Of a stretch of 64,000 nucleotides of DNA, positions 47,035 to 55,404 are shown piece after piece. Origin of the DNA: Tianweitania aestuarii (lineage in GTDB: Bacteria; Pseudomonadota; Alphaproteobacteria; Rhizobiales; Rhizobiaceae). A model generated the notes under the pieces. That model was not told the origin of the DNA and did no database searches. It saw only the letters and a program-made list of their open reading frames with translations. The translations under genes and the position numbers were made by a program. Positions within the stretch are counted from its first letter, which is position 1. The number at the start of each line of letters is the position of its first letter. The stretch spans positions 930,001 to 994,000 of the forward strand of contig NZ_JAFMNX010000001.1 of assembly GCF_018457165.1 (NCBI RefSeq), in the 5' to 3' direction.

Positions 47035-48194
47035 CAGGCGCCTCCTACGATGCGGCGGTGATAGCGCGCGCCGAGCGACGTGAGGATCTCGTAAGGGATC
47101 GTGCCGGCAGCGCGGGCAACGCTTTCGATCGGCATGTTCGGCCCGATGAGTTCGATCTGATCCTTCACCTGCACGCGGTCTGCGCCGAGATCCGTCACAT
47201 CGAAGATGGTGAGGTCCATGGTGATGCGGCCAACCACGGGAACGTGCCGGCCGTGCAGAAAACCGCCGCCACCGGCAGCTTCGACCTCGCGCAAGGGGAC
47301 GCCGGTGCCGGAACCCGCCCGCAGATAGCCGTCGGCATAACCAACGGACGCGACGGCCAGAATGCTGTCGCGCACAAGCACGGCCGATCCATAGCTGACG
47401 CCTTCACCGGAAGATGCCGCGCGAACCTGCACGACACGCGCCTTCAAGGTCACCACGGGCTTTTGCGGTGCAGCGTCGTCCGGCAGTCCGGTGTAAAGGC
47501 CGATGCCCGGACGCGTCAGCGATTGATGGAAGTCGCTGCCCAGAAAGACACCGGCCGAATTGGCCAGACTTGAATCAATATGGGGAAAAGCCTGCCGAAC
47601 CCTTTGAAAGGATTCAAGCTGGCGCTGGTTCATCGGATGATCGAGCTCGTCCGCACAAGCCAGATGGCTCATCACGAGCGTGATGTTCAATGCATCACGA
47701 CGATTAGCGTCTTCGGCAAAGGCGAGCGCCTCGGCAACGGTCAGACCGAGACGTGTCATGCCGGTGTCGACATGCAGCGCACAGGGCCGCTTTTCGCCAG
47801 CCGTCGCGCAGAAGGCAGACCAGACCGCAATGTCCTCCAGCGAGTTGAGCACTGGCGTGAGATCTGATTCGGCATAAAGGCGGGCGACGTCGTCGCTGAA
47901 CAGCCCTGCCAGCACGAAGATCCGGGCGTCTGGCGCAAGGCGTCTCACGGCAAGACCTTCTTCCGGCATGGCCACGAAGAAGTCTGTGCAGCCTTCCGAC
48001 ACCAAGGCCGGAACCACCACGTCGCTGCCAAGCCCATAAGCATTGGCCTTGACCACGCCTGCGGCCTTTGCTGGGCGTGATGCCTCAGCCAGAGCGCGGT
48101 AGTTGGCTTTCAGAGCATCTAGATCAATGATCAGCTCGCCGCCGGCGATCTGCGGATCGACGCCGTTTACGGCGTCCGGCTTGGTGCTCGTCAC
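47034..48194 (-). CDS. alr: Alanine racemase
   Basis: Alr interconverts L- and D-alanine with PLP, providing D-Ala for peptidoglycan. In the 386-aa protein the PLP-binding Lys49 sits in GVVKANAYGLG. LHVDTGMTRLGL, NSAGVFLG, RPGIGLYTG, the SYGSAV tyrosine region, and VVGRITMDLTIFDVTD match the fold III family. The start is a GTG at 48194 overlapping the dnaB stop (TAGTG); the same frame remains open far into dnaB but without family sequence. It is coupled to both dnaB and radA. Confidence 0.94.
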   Translation of the reverse strand: MTSTKPDAVNGVDPQIAGGELIIDLDALKANYRALAEASRPAKAAGVVKANAYGLGSDVVVPALVSEGCTDFFVAMPEEGLAVRRLAPDARIFVLAGLFSDDVARLYAESDLTPVLNSLEDIAVWSAFCATAGEKRPCALHVDTGMTRLGLTVAEALAFAEDANRRDALNITLVMSHLACADELDHPMNQRQLESFQRVRQAFPHIDSSLANSAGVFLGSDFHQSLTRPGIGLYTGLPDDAAPQKPVVTLKARVVQVRAASSGEGVSYGSAVLVRDSILAVASVGYADGYLRAGSGTGVPLREVEAAGGGGFLHGRHVPVVGRITMDLTIFDVTDLGADRVQVKDQIELIGPNMPIESVARAAGTIPYEILTSLGARYHRRIVGGA

Positions 48195-49684
48195 TATTCG
48201 TATTGCTCCGGCAGATGGCTTTCCTCGGCCAGATCCGAGAAGCGCGTGAACTCGCCCTGGAACGCAACCTGGACGGTGCCCGTGGGGCCGTGGCGCTGCT
48301 TGCCGATGATGATCTCGGCCTTGCCGCGGGCGTCGTTCATGTCGCCTTCCCACTTGATGTATTCATCGGTGCCGGGCTTCGGCTCCTTGTTCTTGAGGTA
48401 ATATTCCTCGCGATACACGAAGATCACCACGTCGGCGTCCTGCTCGATCGAGCCCGATTCACGCAGATCCGAAAGCTGCGGACGCTTGTCGTCGCGGCTT
48501 TCAACCTGACGCGACAGCTGAGACAGTGCCATGATCGGTACGTTCAGCTCCTTGGCCAGAGCCTTGAGGCCGGTGGTGATTTCGGTGATTTCCTGCACGC
48601 GGTTCGATGATGATTTGCCCGAACCCTGCATGAGCTGGATATAGTCGATCACCATCATGTCGAGCCCACGCTGGCGCTTCAAACGCCGCGCGCGCGCCGC
48701 AAGCTGGGCGATCGAAATACCACCCGTCGAATCGATGTAGAGCGGAAGCTTCTGGTTCATCTGCGAGTAGGCGACGAGCTTGTCGAAGTCCGATTCGGTC
48801 AGATCACCACGGCGGATCTTCGACGACGGCACCTCGGTCTGCTCCGAGATGATACGCGTTGCCAGCTGTTCCGCCGACATTTCGAGCGAGAAGAAGGCGA
48901 CGACGCCGCCGTTCTTGGCTTCAAGCGTACCATCCGCCTGCTGCGCGGCTTCGTAAACCGAGGCGATGTTGAAGGCGATGTTGGTAGCGAGCGAGGTCTT
49001 GCCCATACCCGGACGGCCTGCAACCACGATCAAGTCGGAGCGCTGCAAACCACCCATGCGGGTGTCGAGATCGCGTATGCCACAGGCGATGCCGGACAAG
49101 CCGCCGTCGCGCTGGTAAGCAGCGCTGGCCATGTCCACGGCCGTCTTCATCGCATCCGAGAAGGACTCGAAGCCGCCATCGTAGCGGCCGGTTTCTGCCA
49201 GTTCGAACAAACGGCGCTCGGCGTCTTCGATCTGCTCCTGCGGCGCCATGTCGACGGGCGCATCGTAAGCGATGTTCACCATGTCTTCGCCGATGGTGAT
49301 CAGCGCGCGACGTGTGGCGAGATCATAGATCGCGCGGCCGTAATCGGACGCGTTGATGACGGTTACGGCTTCGGATGCGAGCTTGGCGAGGTAGAGCGAC
49401 ACCGTCATGTCGCCGACCTTGGCGTCGCCCGGCAGGAAGGTCTTGATGGTGACCGGTGTCGCCATCTTGCCCATGCGGATCATTTCCGCGCAGATCTCCC
49501 AGATCTTGCGATGCAGCGGCTCGTTGAAATGCGCGGCCTTGAGGAAGTCGGACACCCGGTAAAAGGCGTCGTTGTTGATCAGGATCGCGCCAAGCAGGGC
49601 CTGCTCGGCTTCGATATTGTGCGGTGCTTCGCGATAAAGCGGCGCCGCATCGTTGACCGCAACTTTCCTAAGCGCTTCCGCCAT
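48194..49684 (-). CDS. dnaB: Replicative DNA helicase
   Basis: DnaB is the hexameric helicase at the replication fork. The 496-aa protein has the N-terminal helical domain (APHNIEAEQALLGAILINNDAFYRV), the linker, and the RecA-like C-terminal domain with Walker A AGRPGMGKTS, FFSLEMSAEQLATRI, Walker B MMVIDYIQLMQG, and LKALAKELNVPIMALSQLSR. No intein or insertion is seen. It heads the dnaB-alr-radA coupled run. Confidence 0.97.
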   Translation of the reverse strand: MAEALRKVAVNDAAPLYREAPHNIEAEQALLGAILINNDAFYRVSDFLKAAHFNEPLHRKIWEICAEMIRMGKMATPVTIKTFLPGDAKVGDMTVSLYLAKLASEAVTVINASDYGRAIYDLATRRALITIGEDMVNIAYDAPVDMAPQEQIEDAERRLFELAETGRYDGGFESFSDAMKTAVDMASAAYQRDGGLSGIACGIRDLDTRMGGLQRSDLIVVAGRPGMGKTSLATNIAFNIASVYEAAQQADGTLEAKNGGVVAFFSLEMSAEQLATRIISEQTEVPSSKIRRGDLTESDFDKLVAYSQMNQKLPLYIDSTGGISIAQLAARARRLKRQRGLDMMVIDYIQLMQGSGKSSSNRVQEITEITTGLKALAKELNVPIMALSQLSRQVESRDDKRPQLSDLRESGSIEQDADVVIFVYREEYYLKNKEPKPGTDEYIKWEGDMNDARGKAEIIIGKQRHGPTGTVQVAFQGEFTRFSDLAEESHLPEQYE

Positions 49685-49876
49685 TTGCTTCGTGCCCCTG
49701 CTTCATTCGCCTAGGTAACAGACCCGGCAGGCGAAGTGTGCATGGTATGGTGCTTGCGCCCATGATCCACAGGCGGTGCACAAGCATCACGAACGCCATT
49801 GACCTGCCGGATCTTTATCAGAGTCGGCTGGAACGAAACAAGAATATTCTGGCGCTTCTATGCGAGAGTTCGGCGT

Positions 49877-51151
49877 TCAGTCCTGATCCGCACGTTTGCG
49901 CGTTCGCTGCCTGCGGGGGCTGATGCTTTCGGGCAGAAGGGGTAGCGGTGTCGCGTGGTCACGCTCGTAGATGTAATCGCGCGTCACCGGCAGCACATCG
50001 TTGCGCTTGGTGATCTGGATCTGAAACACCATCATGTCCTGCCAGCGAAACGCCGCTTCCGAGCCCGAAAGATAGAACTCCCACATCCGGCAGAAGCGCT
50101 CATCGTAGATCGCCTTGGCCCGCTCGCGATTAAGGAGGAAGCGTTCGCGCCAGGCCTTCAACGTATCGGCATAGTGATGACGCAGGATCTCGATATCCGT
50201 CACCATCAGCCCGGCACGTTCGATGAAGGGCAGCACTTCCGACAGCGACGGGATGTAACCGCCGGGGAAGATGTACTTTCGGATGAACGGGTTGGTTGCG
50301 TAAGGCGGACCGTTGCGCCCGATCGAGTGCAGCACCATAACGCCATCGGGCTTCAGCAACGTGGCGGCGGTGTCGAAGAAGGTCTTGAAGTGGTTGACGC
50401 CGACATGCTCGAACATGCCGACGGACACGATGCGGTCGAAGCGCTCCGACAAGCTGCGATAATCACGCAGCTCGAAGTGCACATGGTTCTCCAGAGCTTC
50501 GTCGTGCACCCGCTCGGTGGAAACCGCATGCTGTTCGGTCGATAGCGTCACGCCCAGCACATCGACGCCGAAGTCGCGCGCGAGATAAAGGCCCATCCCG
50601 CCCCAGCCTGAGCCGATATCCAGCACGTTCTGGCCGGGCTTCAGGTCGAGCTTGGCTGCGATGTGTCGCTTCTTGGCCGCCTGCGCTTCTTCGAGCGTCA
50701 TGTCGGGCCGCTCGAAATACGCGCAGGAATACTGCATGTCCTCGTCCAGGAAGAGCTTATAGAGCTCGCCGGACAGATCGTAATGGCGATGGACGTTTTC
50801 GCGCGAGCGCTTCTGGCTGTTCAACTGCTGAAAGCGCTTGAACAGGTTGCGCACGAGGTCGAGCGATCGGCCGAACTGCGAATTGCTCCAGGCCGAGTTG
50901 TTGTAAAGCAGCTTGAGCAACGCAAGAACGTCGCCTTGGAGGAAATCGACCTCTTCATCCATGAAGGCTTCCGCCAGATGAAGAGTGGGATCAAAGGCAA
51001 TGGCCCGCTCGGCCTGCTTGGTCTTGATCAAGACATGAACCGGGCTGCCGGTTCTGTCGCCGAAGTGATGAAGAACACCTTCGGGGTCGGTGATCGTGAG
51101 ATCACCCGTCTTCACCACGCTTTCAATAACACTGCGCAGAAGTCTGTTCAT
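49877..51151 (-). CDS. cfa: Cyclopropane-fatty-acyl-phospholipid synthase family protein
   Basis: Cfa adds a methylene group from S-adenosylmethionine to unsaturated acyl chains of membrane phospholipids. The 424-aa protein has the N-terminal lipid-binding region (about 1-130), HYDLSGELYKLFLDEDMQYSCAYF, the SAM motif VLDIGSGWGGMGLYLA, and a C-terminal part with EFYLSGSEAAFRWQDMMVFQIQ. The ATG at 51151 (MNRLLRSVIESVV) is the family-like start; ribosome site is weak. It lies between rplI and dnaB on the same strand with 192 bases before dnaB holding no visible gene. Confidence 0.93.
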   Translation of the reverse strand: MNRLLRSVIESVVKTGDLTITDPEGVLHHFGDRTGSPVHVLIKTKQAERAIAFDPTLHLAEAFMDEEVDFLQGDVLALLKLLYNNSAWSNSQFGRSLDLVRNLFKRFQQLNSQKRSRENVHRHYDLSGELYKLFLDEDMQYSCAYFERPDMTLEEAQAAKKRHIAAKLDLKPGQNVLDIGSGWGGMGLYLARDFGVDVLGVTLSTEQHAVSTERVHDEALENHVHFELRDYRSLSERFDRIVSVGMFEHVGVNHFKTFFDTAATLLKPDGVMVLHSIGRNGPPYATNPFIRKYIFPGGYIPSLSEVLPFIERAGLMVTDIEILRHHYADTLKAWRERFLLNRERAKAIYDERFCRMWEFYLSGSEAAFRWQDMMVFQIQITKRNDVLPVTRDYIYERDHATPLPLLPESISPRRQRTRKRADQD

Positions 51152-51232
51152 CCTGGAACTCAAGTGTCGTTGCTTGAAGTCGCGAACTCTGAGAATAACC
51201 AGAATGATCCCTGTGACATTGCACCACAAGAC

Positions 51233-51265
51233 ATAAAAAAGCCCGGGACGATGATCCCGGGCTTT
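51233..51265 (-). terminator. Rho-independent terminator after rplI
   Basis: AAAGCCCGGGA (51238-51248) and TCCCGGGCTTT (51255-51265) form an 11-bp stem with a 6-base loop. On the minus strand it is followed by TTTTTT, ideal for ending the ribosomal-protein transcript 21 bases after the rplI stop. Confidence 0.9.
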
Positions 51266-51285
51266 GGTCCAAATAGTAAGAAGGC

Positions 51286-51885
51286 TTAAGCTTCTTCGCC
51301 GTCTTCGTCCTGGTCTTCTTCTTCGCCTTCTTCGTTCGGATCGAAGAAGTTGTCAGGGCGGGCGTTCTCGTTGATGTCGGCGCCGTAGATCGCTTCAGCG
51401 GTCGTCAGCGTTTCGCCGCGTGCTTGGCGCTCGGCTTCTTCCGTGGAGCGAGCGATGTTCAGCGTCACGGTGACTTCAACTTCAGGATGAAGCATCAGAG
51501 CGACGTTCGACAGGCCGATCATCTTGATCGGGTGGTTGAGTTCAACCTGGTTGCGCGAAACAGAGAAGCCTTCGGCGGTCAGGATCTCGCTGATGTCGCG
51601 GGTTGAAACCGAACCGTAGAGCTGACCGGTTTCACCAGCCGAACGCACCACGATGAAGGTCTTGCCGTCGAGCTGGTCAGCGACCTGCTGAGCTTCCGAC
51701 TTGCGCTCGAGGTTGCGGGCTTCGAGCTGAGCGCGCTGGCCTTCGAACTTCTTCTTGTTGGCTTCGTTGGCGCGCAGAGCCTTGTTCTGCGGCAGGAGGA
51801 AGTTACGGGCAAAGCCGTCCTTGACCTTGACGGTGTCGCCCATCTGGCCGAGGCGCGCGATGCGCTCGAGAAGAATAACTTGCAT
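51286..51885 (-). CDS. rplI: 50S ribosomal protein L9
   Basis: L9 binds 23S rRNA near the L1 stalk base. The 199-aa protein has the L9 signature ([32 protein letters not shown]), the long connecting helix, and the C-terminal globular domain. It is about 50 residues longer than E. coli L9 because of an acidic tail with runs of Glu and Asp (ending DQDEDGEEA). It is last in the rpsF-rpsR-rplI cluster. Confidence 0.96.
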   Translation of the reverse strand: MQVILLERIARLGQMGDTVKVKDGFARNFLLPQNKALRANEANKKKFEGQRAQLEARNLERKSEAQQVADQLDGKTFIVVRSAGETGQLYGSVSTRDISEILTAEGFSVSRNQVELNHPIKMIGLSNVALMLHPEVEVTVTLNIARSTEEAERQARGETLTTAEAIYGADINENARPDNFFDPNEEGEEEDQDEDGEEA

Positions 51886-52060
51886 GGATCTGGTCCTTCG
51901 ATGTCGCCGGTATCCGGCGAAGATGGCATGGTGCCGCGAAAAAAGGACAGAAGCGGTTCGACCCGCTGATCTCGCTGTCCTGCCTTGCGGCAGTTAGGGC
52001 CGAAGATGGCCCAACTCGGATTTGTCTGAGCTCTCCAATCCGCCGACCGGAAGGAGAAAC

Positions 52061-52080
52061 GGGCGGCACGAATGCCGCCC
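52061..52080 (-). other. UUCG-loop hairpin between rpsR and rplI
   Basis: On the minus strand GGGCGGCA and TGCCGCCC pair perfectly around a TTCG tetraloop, 7 bases after the rpsR stop, followed by GTTTCTCC. It may be a weak terminator or an RNA-stabilising element that sets rplI expression. Confidence 0.6.
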
Positions 52081-52087
52081 GAAAAGC

Positions 52088-52336
52088 TTACTTCACGACG
52101 TAGGGCAGGAGGCCCAGGAAGCGGGCGCGCTTGATTGCCTTGGCGAGTTCGCGCTGCTTCTTCTGGCTGACAGCCGTGATGCGCGACGGAACGATCTTGC
52201 CACGCTCGGAAATGTAACGCTGCAGCAGGCGCACGTCCTTGTAGTCGATGCGCGGTGCGTTGGCGCCCGAGAACGGGCAGGTCTTGCGACGGCGATGGAA
52301 CGGCCGGCGCGTCGGGATCTGATTGATGTCGACCAT
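52088..52336 (-). CDS. rpsR: 30S ribosomal protein S18
   Basis: S18 pairs with S6 on the 30S platform. The 82-aa basic protein has [42 protein letters not shown] and ends with [12 protein letters not shown], all standard. Its ATG overlaps the rpsF stop by one base (TAATG). Confidence 0.97.
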   Translation of the reverse strand: MVDINQIPTRRPFHRRRKTCPFSGANAPRIDYKDVRLLQRYISERGKIVPSRITAVSQKKQRELAKAIKRARFLGLLPYVVK

Positions 52337-52815
52337 TATTCAGCCCCTTCCGTCTGAGCTTCACGAGGACGACGCGGAGCGCCGTCACGGTCGCCGCCGC
52401 GCGAACCACGATCACCACGATCGCGATCGCCGAAGCCGCCACGGCCGCCGCGGTCACCACGATCGCCGAAGCGGTCGCCGCGCTCGCGGTCGTCGCGCTT
52501 CTGCATCATCGCCGATGCGCCTTCTTCGTGCTTCTCGACCTTGATGGTCATGAAGCGCAGGATGTCTTCCGACAGGCCCTGCTGACGCTCGAGTTCGGCA
52601 ATCGCCGCGGCAGGCGCGGTGATGTCCATGAGCGTGAAATAGGCCTTCCGGTTCTTGTTCATCCGGTAGGTAAGGGACTTCAGTCCCCAGTTCTCAATCC
52701 GGCCAATCGAGCCGCCCAAGCCTTCGACGATACCCTTGTACTGTTCGACAAGCGCATCGACCTGCTGCTGGGACAGGTCCTGACGGGAAAGGAACACATG
52801 TTCGTAAAGAGCCAT
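52336..52815 (-). CDS. rpsF: 30S ribosomal protein S6 with an Arg/Gly/Asp-rich tail
   Basis: S6 binds the 30S platform with S18. The 159-aa protein has the normal S6 fold in about residues 1-100 ([59 protein letters not shown]). A C-terminal extension of about 50 residues is made of RGD/RGG-type repeats ([17 protein letters not shown] and on), probably disordered and RNA-binding. The ATG at 52815 was chosen from the S6 N-terminus. Confidence 0.95.
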   Translation of the reverse strand: MALYEHVFLSRQDLSQQQVDALVEQYKGIVEGLGGSIGRIENWGLKSLTYRMNKNRKAYFTLMDITAPAAAIAELERQQGLSEDILRFMTIKVEKHEEGASAMMQKRDDRERGDRFGDRGDRGGRGGFGDRDRGDRGSRGGDRDGAPRRPREAQTEGAE

Positions 52816-53177
52816 TGTTCGCCTTTCTTCGTTTGATCTTCCGGTCCCAACGGCAAAGCCTCTGCGACATTTCGAGCCACGTGAGGTGGCAGGGAAAGGC
52901 GCAACGTCGAGACGGTCGAGAGAGGAGACACGGGAGGCAGGAGACCCTTCGGCTCCACGACAGGCTTTGGCTTGCGCCAAAACACGGCCCTCCGTTCAGC
53001 CCCCAGCTGGAACCGGCAGAATGGCGCGCTTATACAGTGTGGCGGGGTAAAAGCAAGGTGCTGGACACGGTCACATGCGCATCTTTTCAGGTCCGCTCCG
53101 CCTTCATGGCGCTCGCCAAAGCCTTGACATGGCGGTTGTGCTTGCGTCACACGCGCCGCCAACCAAAGGATGGCGTC
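52816..53177. other. 362-base divergent region between rpsF and fabD
   Basis: No gene is convincing here. The same strands stay open but contain no recognisable protein. It should hold the promoters of the ribosomal-protein operon (minus) and the fatty-acid operon (plus). One good candidate promoter is annotated for rpsF. For fabD, TTGACA at 53123-53128 is a -35-like box without a good -10. Confidence 0.5.
53029..53056 (-). promoter_or_regulatory. Candidate promoter of the rpsF operon
   Basis: On the minus strand TTGCTT (53056-53051) and TATAAG (53034-53029) are separated by 16 bases, a good sigma-70-type pair. It would start transcription about 210 bases upstream of rpsF. Confidence 0.4.
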
Positions 53178-54119
53178 ATGAGCATCGCATTCACATTTCC
53201 CGGTCAGGGCAGTCAAGCCGTCGGCATGGGCAAGGATCTCGCGGAAGCCTTTCCCGAAGCGCGCGCCGTGTTTCAGGAAGTCGACGATGCGCTTGGCGAA
53301 AAGCTGTCGCAGATCATGTGGGAAGGTCCCGAAGATCAGCTGACGCTGACCGCAAACGCGCAGCCCGCACTGATGGCCGTTTCGCTTGCCGCGATTCGCG
53401 CCATGGAAGCTCAGGGTTTCGATCTGGCCTCGAAGGTCTCTTATGTCGCCGGCCACTCGCTGGGCGAATATTCTGCGCTTGCTGCTGCCGGCACGTTCTC
53501 GGTCGCCGACACCGCACGCCTTCTTCGCATCCGCGGCAATGCCATGCAGGCAGCCGTGCCGGTGGGCGAAGGCGCTATGGCTGCCATCATCGGTCTGGAG
53601 CAGGATGTCGTTGAAGCGGCCTGCGCGGAAGCCGGTCAGGGTTCGGCCTGTCAGATCGCCAACGACAATGGCGGTGGTCAGCTGGTGATTTCCGGCGCAA
53701 AGCCTGCGGTGGAACAAGCAGCACGCATCTGCACCGAAAAGGGCGCAAAGCGCGCCTTGATGCTGCAGGTTTCCGCGCCGTTCCACTCTTCTCTTATGGG
53801 ACCTGCAGCGGATGCGATGCGCGAAGCGCTGGCGAAGGTTCAAAAGAACGCGCCGAAGGTGCCCGTTGTCGCCAATGTCGTCGTGTCGCCGTTGAGCGAT
53901 CCCGAAGAGATCGCGGCTCGGCTCGTCGAACAGGTGACCGGCCGCGTGCGGTGGCGCGAAACGATCGAGTGGTTTGCCGCCAACGGCGTGACCACGCTTT
54001 ACGAGATCGGTTCCGGCAAGGTTCTATCGGGTCTGGCTCGGCGCATCGACAAGTCGCTTGCAACTAACAATGTCGGCACATCGGCCGAGGTCGAGGCCGC
54101 GCTCGCTGCTTTGAAGTAA
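53178..54119 (+). CDS. fabD: Malonyl-CoA-ACP transacylase
   Basis: FabD loads malonyl groups onto ACP for fatty-acid elongation. The 313-aa protein has FTFPGQGSQAVGMGKDL, the nucleophile Ser94 in GHSLGEYSALAAAG, conserved Arg in the LLRIRG segment, and His in VSAPFHSSLM. AAGGA lies 8 bases before the ATG. Open frame continues far upstream toward rpsF but begins with unrelated sequence. It is first of the fabD-fabG-acpP-fabF cluster. Confidence 0.96.
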   Translation: MSIAFTFPGQGSQAVGMGKDLAEAFPEARAVFQEVDDALGEKLSQIMWEGPEDQLTLTANAQPALMAVSLAAIRAMEAQGFDLASKVSYVAGHSLGEYSALAAAGTFSVADTARLLRIRGNAMQAAVPVGEGAMAAIIGLEQDVVEAACAEAGQGSACQIANDNGGGQLVISGAKPAVEQAARICTEKGAKRALMLQVSAPFHSSLMGPAADAMREALAKVQKNAPKVPVVANVVVSPLSDPEEIAARLVEQVTGRVRWRETIEWFAANGVTTLYEIGSGKVLSGLARRIDKSLATNNVGTSAEVEAALAALK

Positions 54120-54161
54120 GGCGCAGGCCTGTTAAAGGCGGCGTATCCGAAGGAGATACTC

Positions 54162-54899
54162 ATGTTCGACTTGACCGGCCGTAAGGCTCTGGTGACCGGC
54201 GCGACCGGTGGCATCGGCGAAGAAATCGCCCGCGCGCTGCATGCGCAGGGTGCAATCGTCGGCCTTCATGGCACGCGCCAGGAAAAGCTTGAAACGCTCG
54301 GCAACGAACTCGGCGAGCGCGTCAAACTGTTTCCTGCCGATTTGAGCGACCGCGACGCCGTCAAGGCGCTGGGCCAGAAGGCGGAAGCCGAGCTCGAAGG
54401 CGTAGACATCCTCGTCAACAATGCCGGCATCACCAAGGACGGCCTGTTCGTGCGCATGTCCGATGCGGACTGGGACAGCGTTCTGGAAGTGAACCTGACC
54501 TCCGTGTTCCGCCTCACCCGCGAACTTACCCACCCGATGATGCGCCGCCGCTTCGGCCGCATCATCAACATCACGTCCGTCGTGGGCGTGACGGGCAATC
54601 CCGGCCAGGCCAATTACTGCGCTTCCAAGGCTGGCATGATCGGCTTCACCAAGTCGCTGGCGCAGGAAGTCGCGACGCGCAACATCACGGTGAACTGCGT
54701 GGCGCCGGGCTTCATCGAATCGGCCATGACGGGCAAGCTGAACGACAAGCAGAAGGACGCGATCCTTTCGGCGATCCCGTCCAAGCGCATGGGCACGGGC
54801 GCGGAAATCGCCGCTGCCGTTCTTTACCTTGCCGCCAACGAGGCCGGTTATGTGACGGGCCAGACTTTGCACGTCAACGGCGGCATGGCTATGATCTGA
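54162..54899 (+). CDS. fabG: 3-oxoacyl-[acyl-carrier-protein] reductase
   Basis: FabG reduces beta-ketoacyl-ACP with NADPH. The 245-aa SDR protein has the cofactor motif VTGATGGIGEEIA, NNAGITKDGL, and the catalytic triad Ser139, Tyr152 and Lys156 (INITSVVG, NYCASKAG). The PG motif VNCVAPGFIESAM is present. A strong AGGAGA precedes the ATG. It lies 42 bases after fabD. Confidence 0.96.
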   Translation: MFDLTGRKALVTGATGGIGEEIARALHAQGAIVGLHGTRQEKLETLGNELGERVKLFPADLSDRDAVKALGQKAEAELEGVDILVNNAGITKDGLFVRMSDADWDSVLEVNLTSVFRLTRELTHPMMRRRFGRIINITSVVGVTGNPGQANYCASKAGMIGFTKSLAQEVATRNITVNCVAPGFIESAMTGKLNDKQKDAILSAIPSKRMGTGAEIAAAVLYLAANEAGYVTGQTLHVNGGMAMI

Positions 54900-55021
54900 C
54901 TGGGAGGAACGGCAGCATCGTCGCTGTTGTTCGCCCAAACCGGTCACACAAGAGGGCGCTGCGGTCAAAACACTGCAAATCCTGTTGCAAACCCGGTGAA
55001 GACCATGTTTTTTCAGCTTGA

Positions 55022-55043
55022 TTAGCGGCAAACGTGCCGCTAA
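55022..55043 (+). other. Hairpin in the acpP leader
   Basis: TTAGCGGCA (55022-55030) and TGCCGCTAA (55035-55043) form a perfect 9-bp stem with an AACG loop, 37 bases before the acpP start. A run of six T precedes it rather than follows it, so it is not a terminator. It may stabilise the short, very abundant acpP message. Confidence 0.5.
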
Positions 55044-55080
55044 CCAGAGCACTCAACGAAGGAAACCCAAGGGCCCTGTC

Positions 55081-55317
55081 ATGAGCGATACCGCAGAGCG
55101 CGTTAAGAAGATCGTCGTCGAGCATCTCGGTGTCGAAGCCGATAAGGTTACGGAGCAGGCAAGCTTCATCGACGACCTGGGCGCTGATTCGCTCGACACC
55201 GTCGAGCTCGTGATGGCGTTCGAAGAAGAATTCGGCGTCGAGATCCCGGACGATGCCGCCGAGACGATTCTCACGGTCGGCGACGCCGTGAAGTTCATCG
55301 AGAAGGCTCAGGCCTGA
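55081..55317 (+). CDS. acpP: Acyl carrier protein
   Basis: AcpP carries growing acyl chains on a phosphopantetheine arm. The 78-aa acidic protein has the attachment Ser37 in [18 protein letters not shown] and the standard helices. AcpS encoded at 9.1 kb would modify it. AAGGG lies 8 bases before the ATG. It is flanked by two strong hairpins that separate it from fabG and fabF. Confidence 0.97.
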   Translation: MSDTAERVKKIVVEHLGVEADKVTEQASFIDDLGADSLDTVELVMAFEEEFGVEIPDDAAETILTVGDAVKFIEKAQA

Positions 55318-55326
55318 TTGGTTCTA

Positions 55327-55350
55327 CGGACGGCGCTTCGGCGCCGTCCG
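55327..55350 (+). other. UUCG-loop hairpin between acpP and fabF
   Basis: CGGACGGCGC (55327-55336) pairs perfectly over 10 bases with GCGCCGTCCG (55341-55350) around a TTCG tetraloop. It starts 10 bases after the acpP stop and lacks a T-run. Such structures often protect the upstream message from 3' decay. Confidence 0.7.
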
Positions 55351-55404
55351 GTTCAACTAAGGTCGCAAGCTCCATGAGGCTTCGACTTCTCCAGGAGGAC
55401 GGTC

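Noticed and set aside
49685-49876. Short plus-strand frame between dnaB and cfa
   Set aside because: About 60 codons, no ribosome site, no family pattern.
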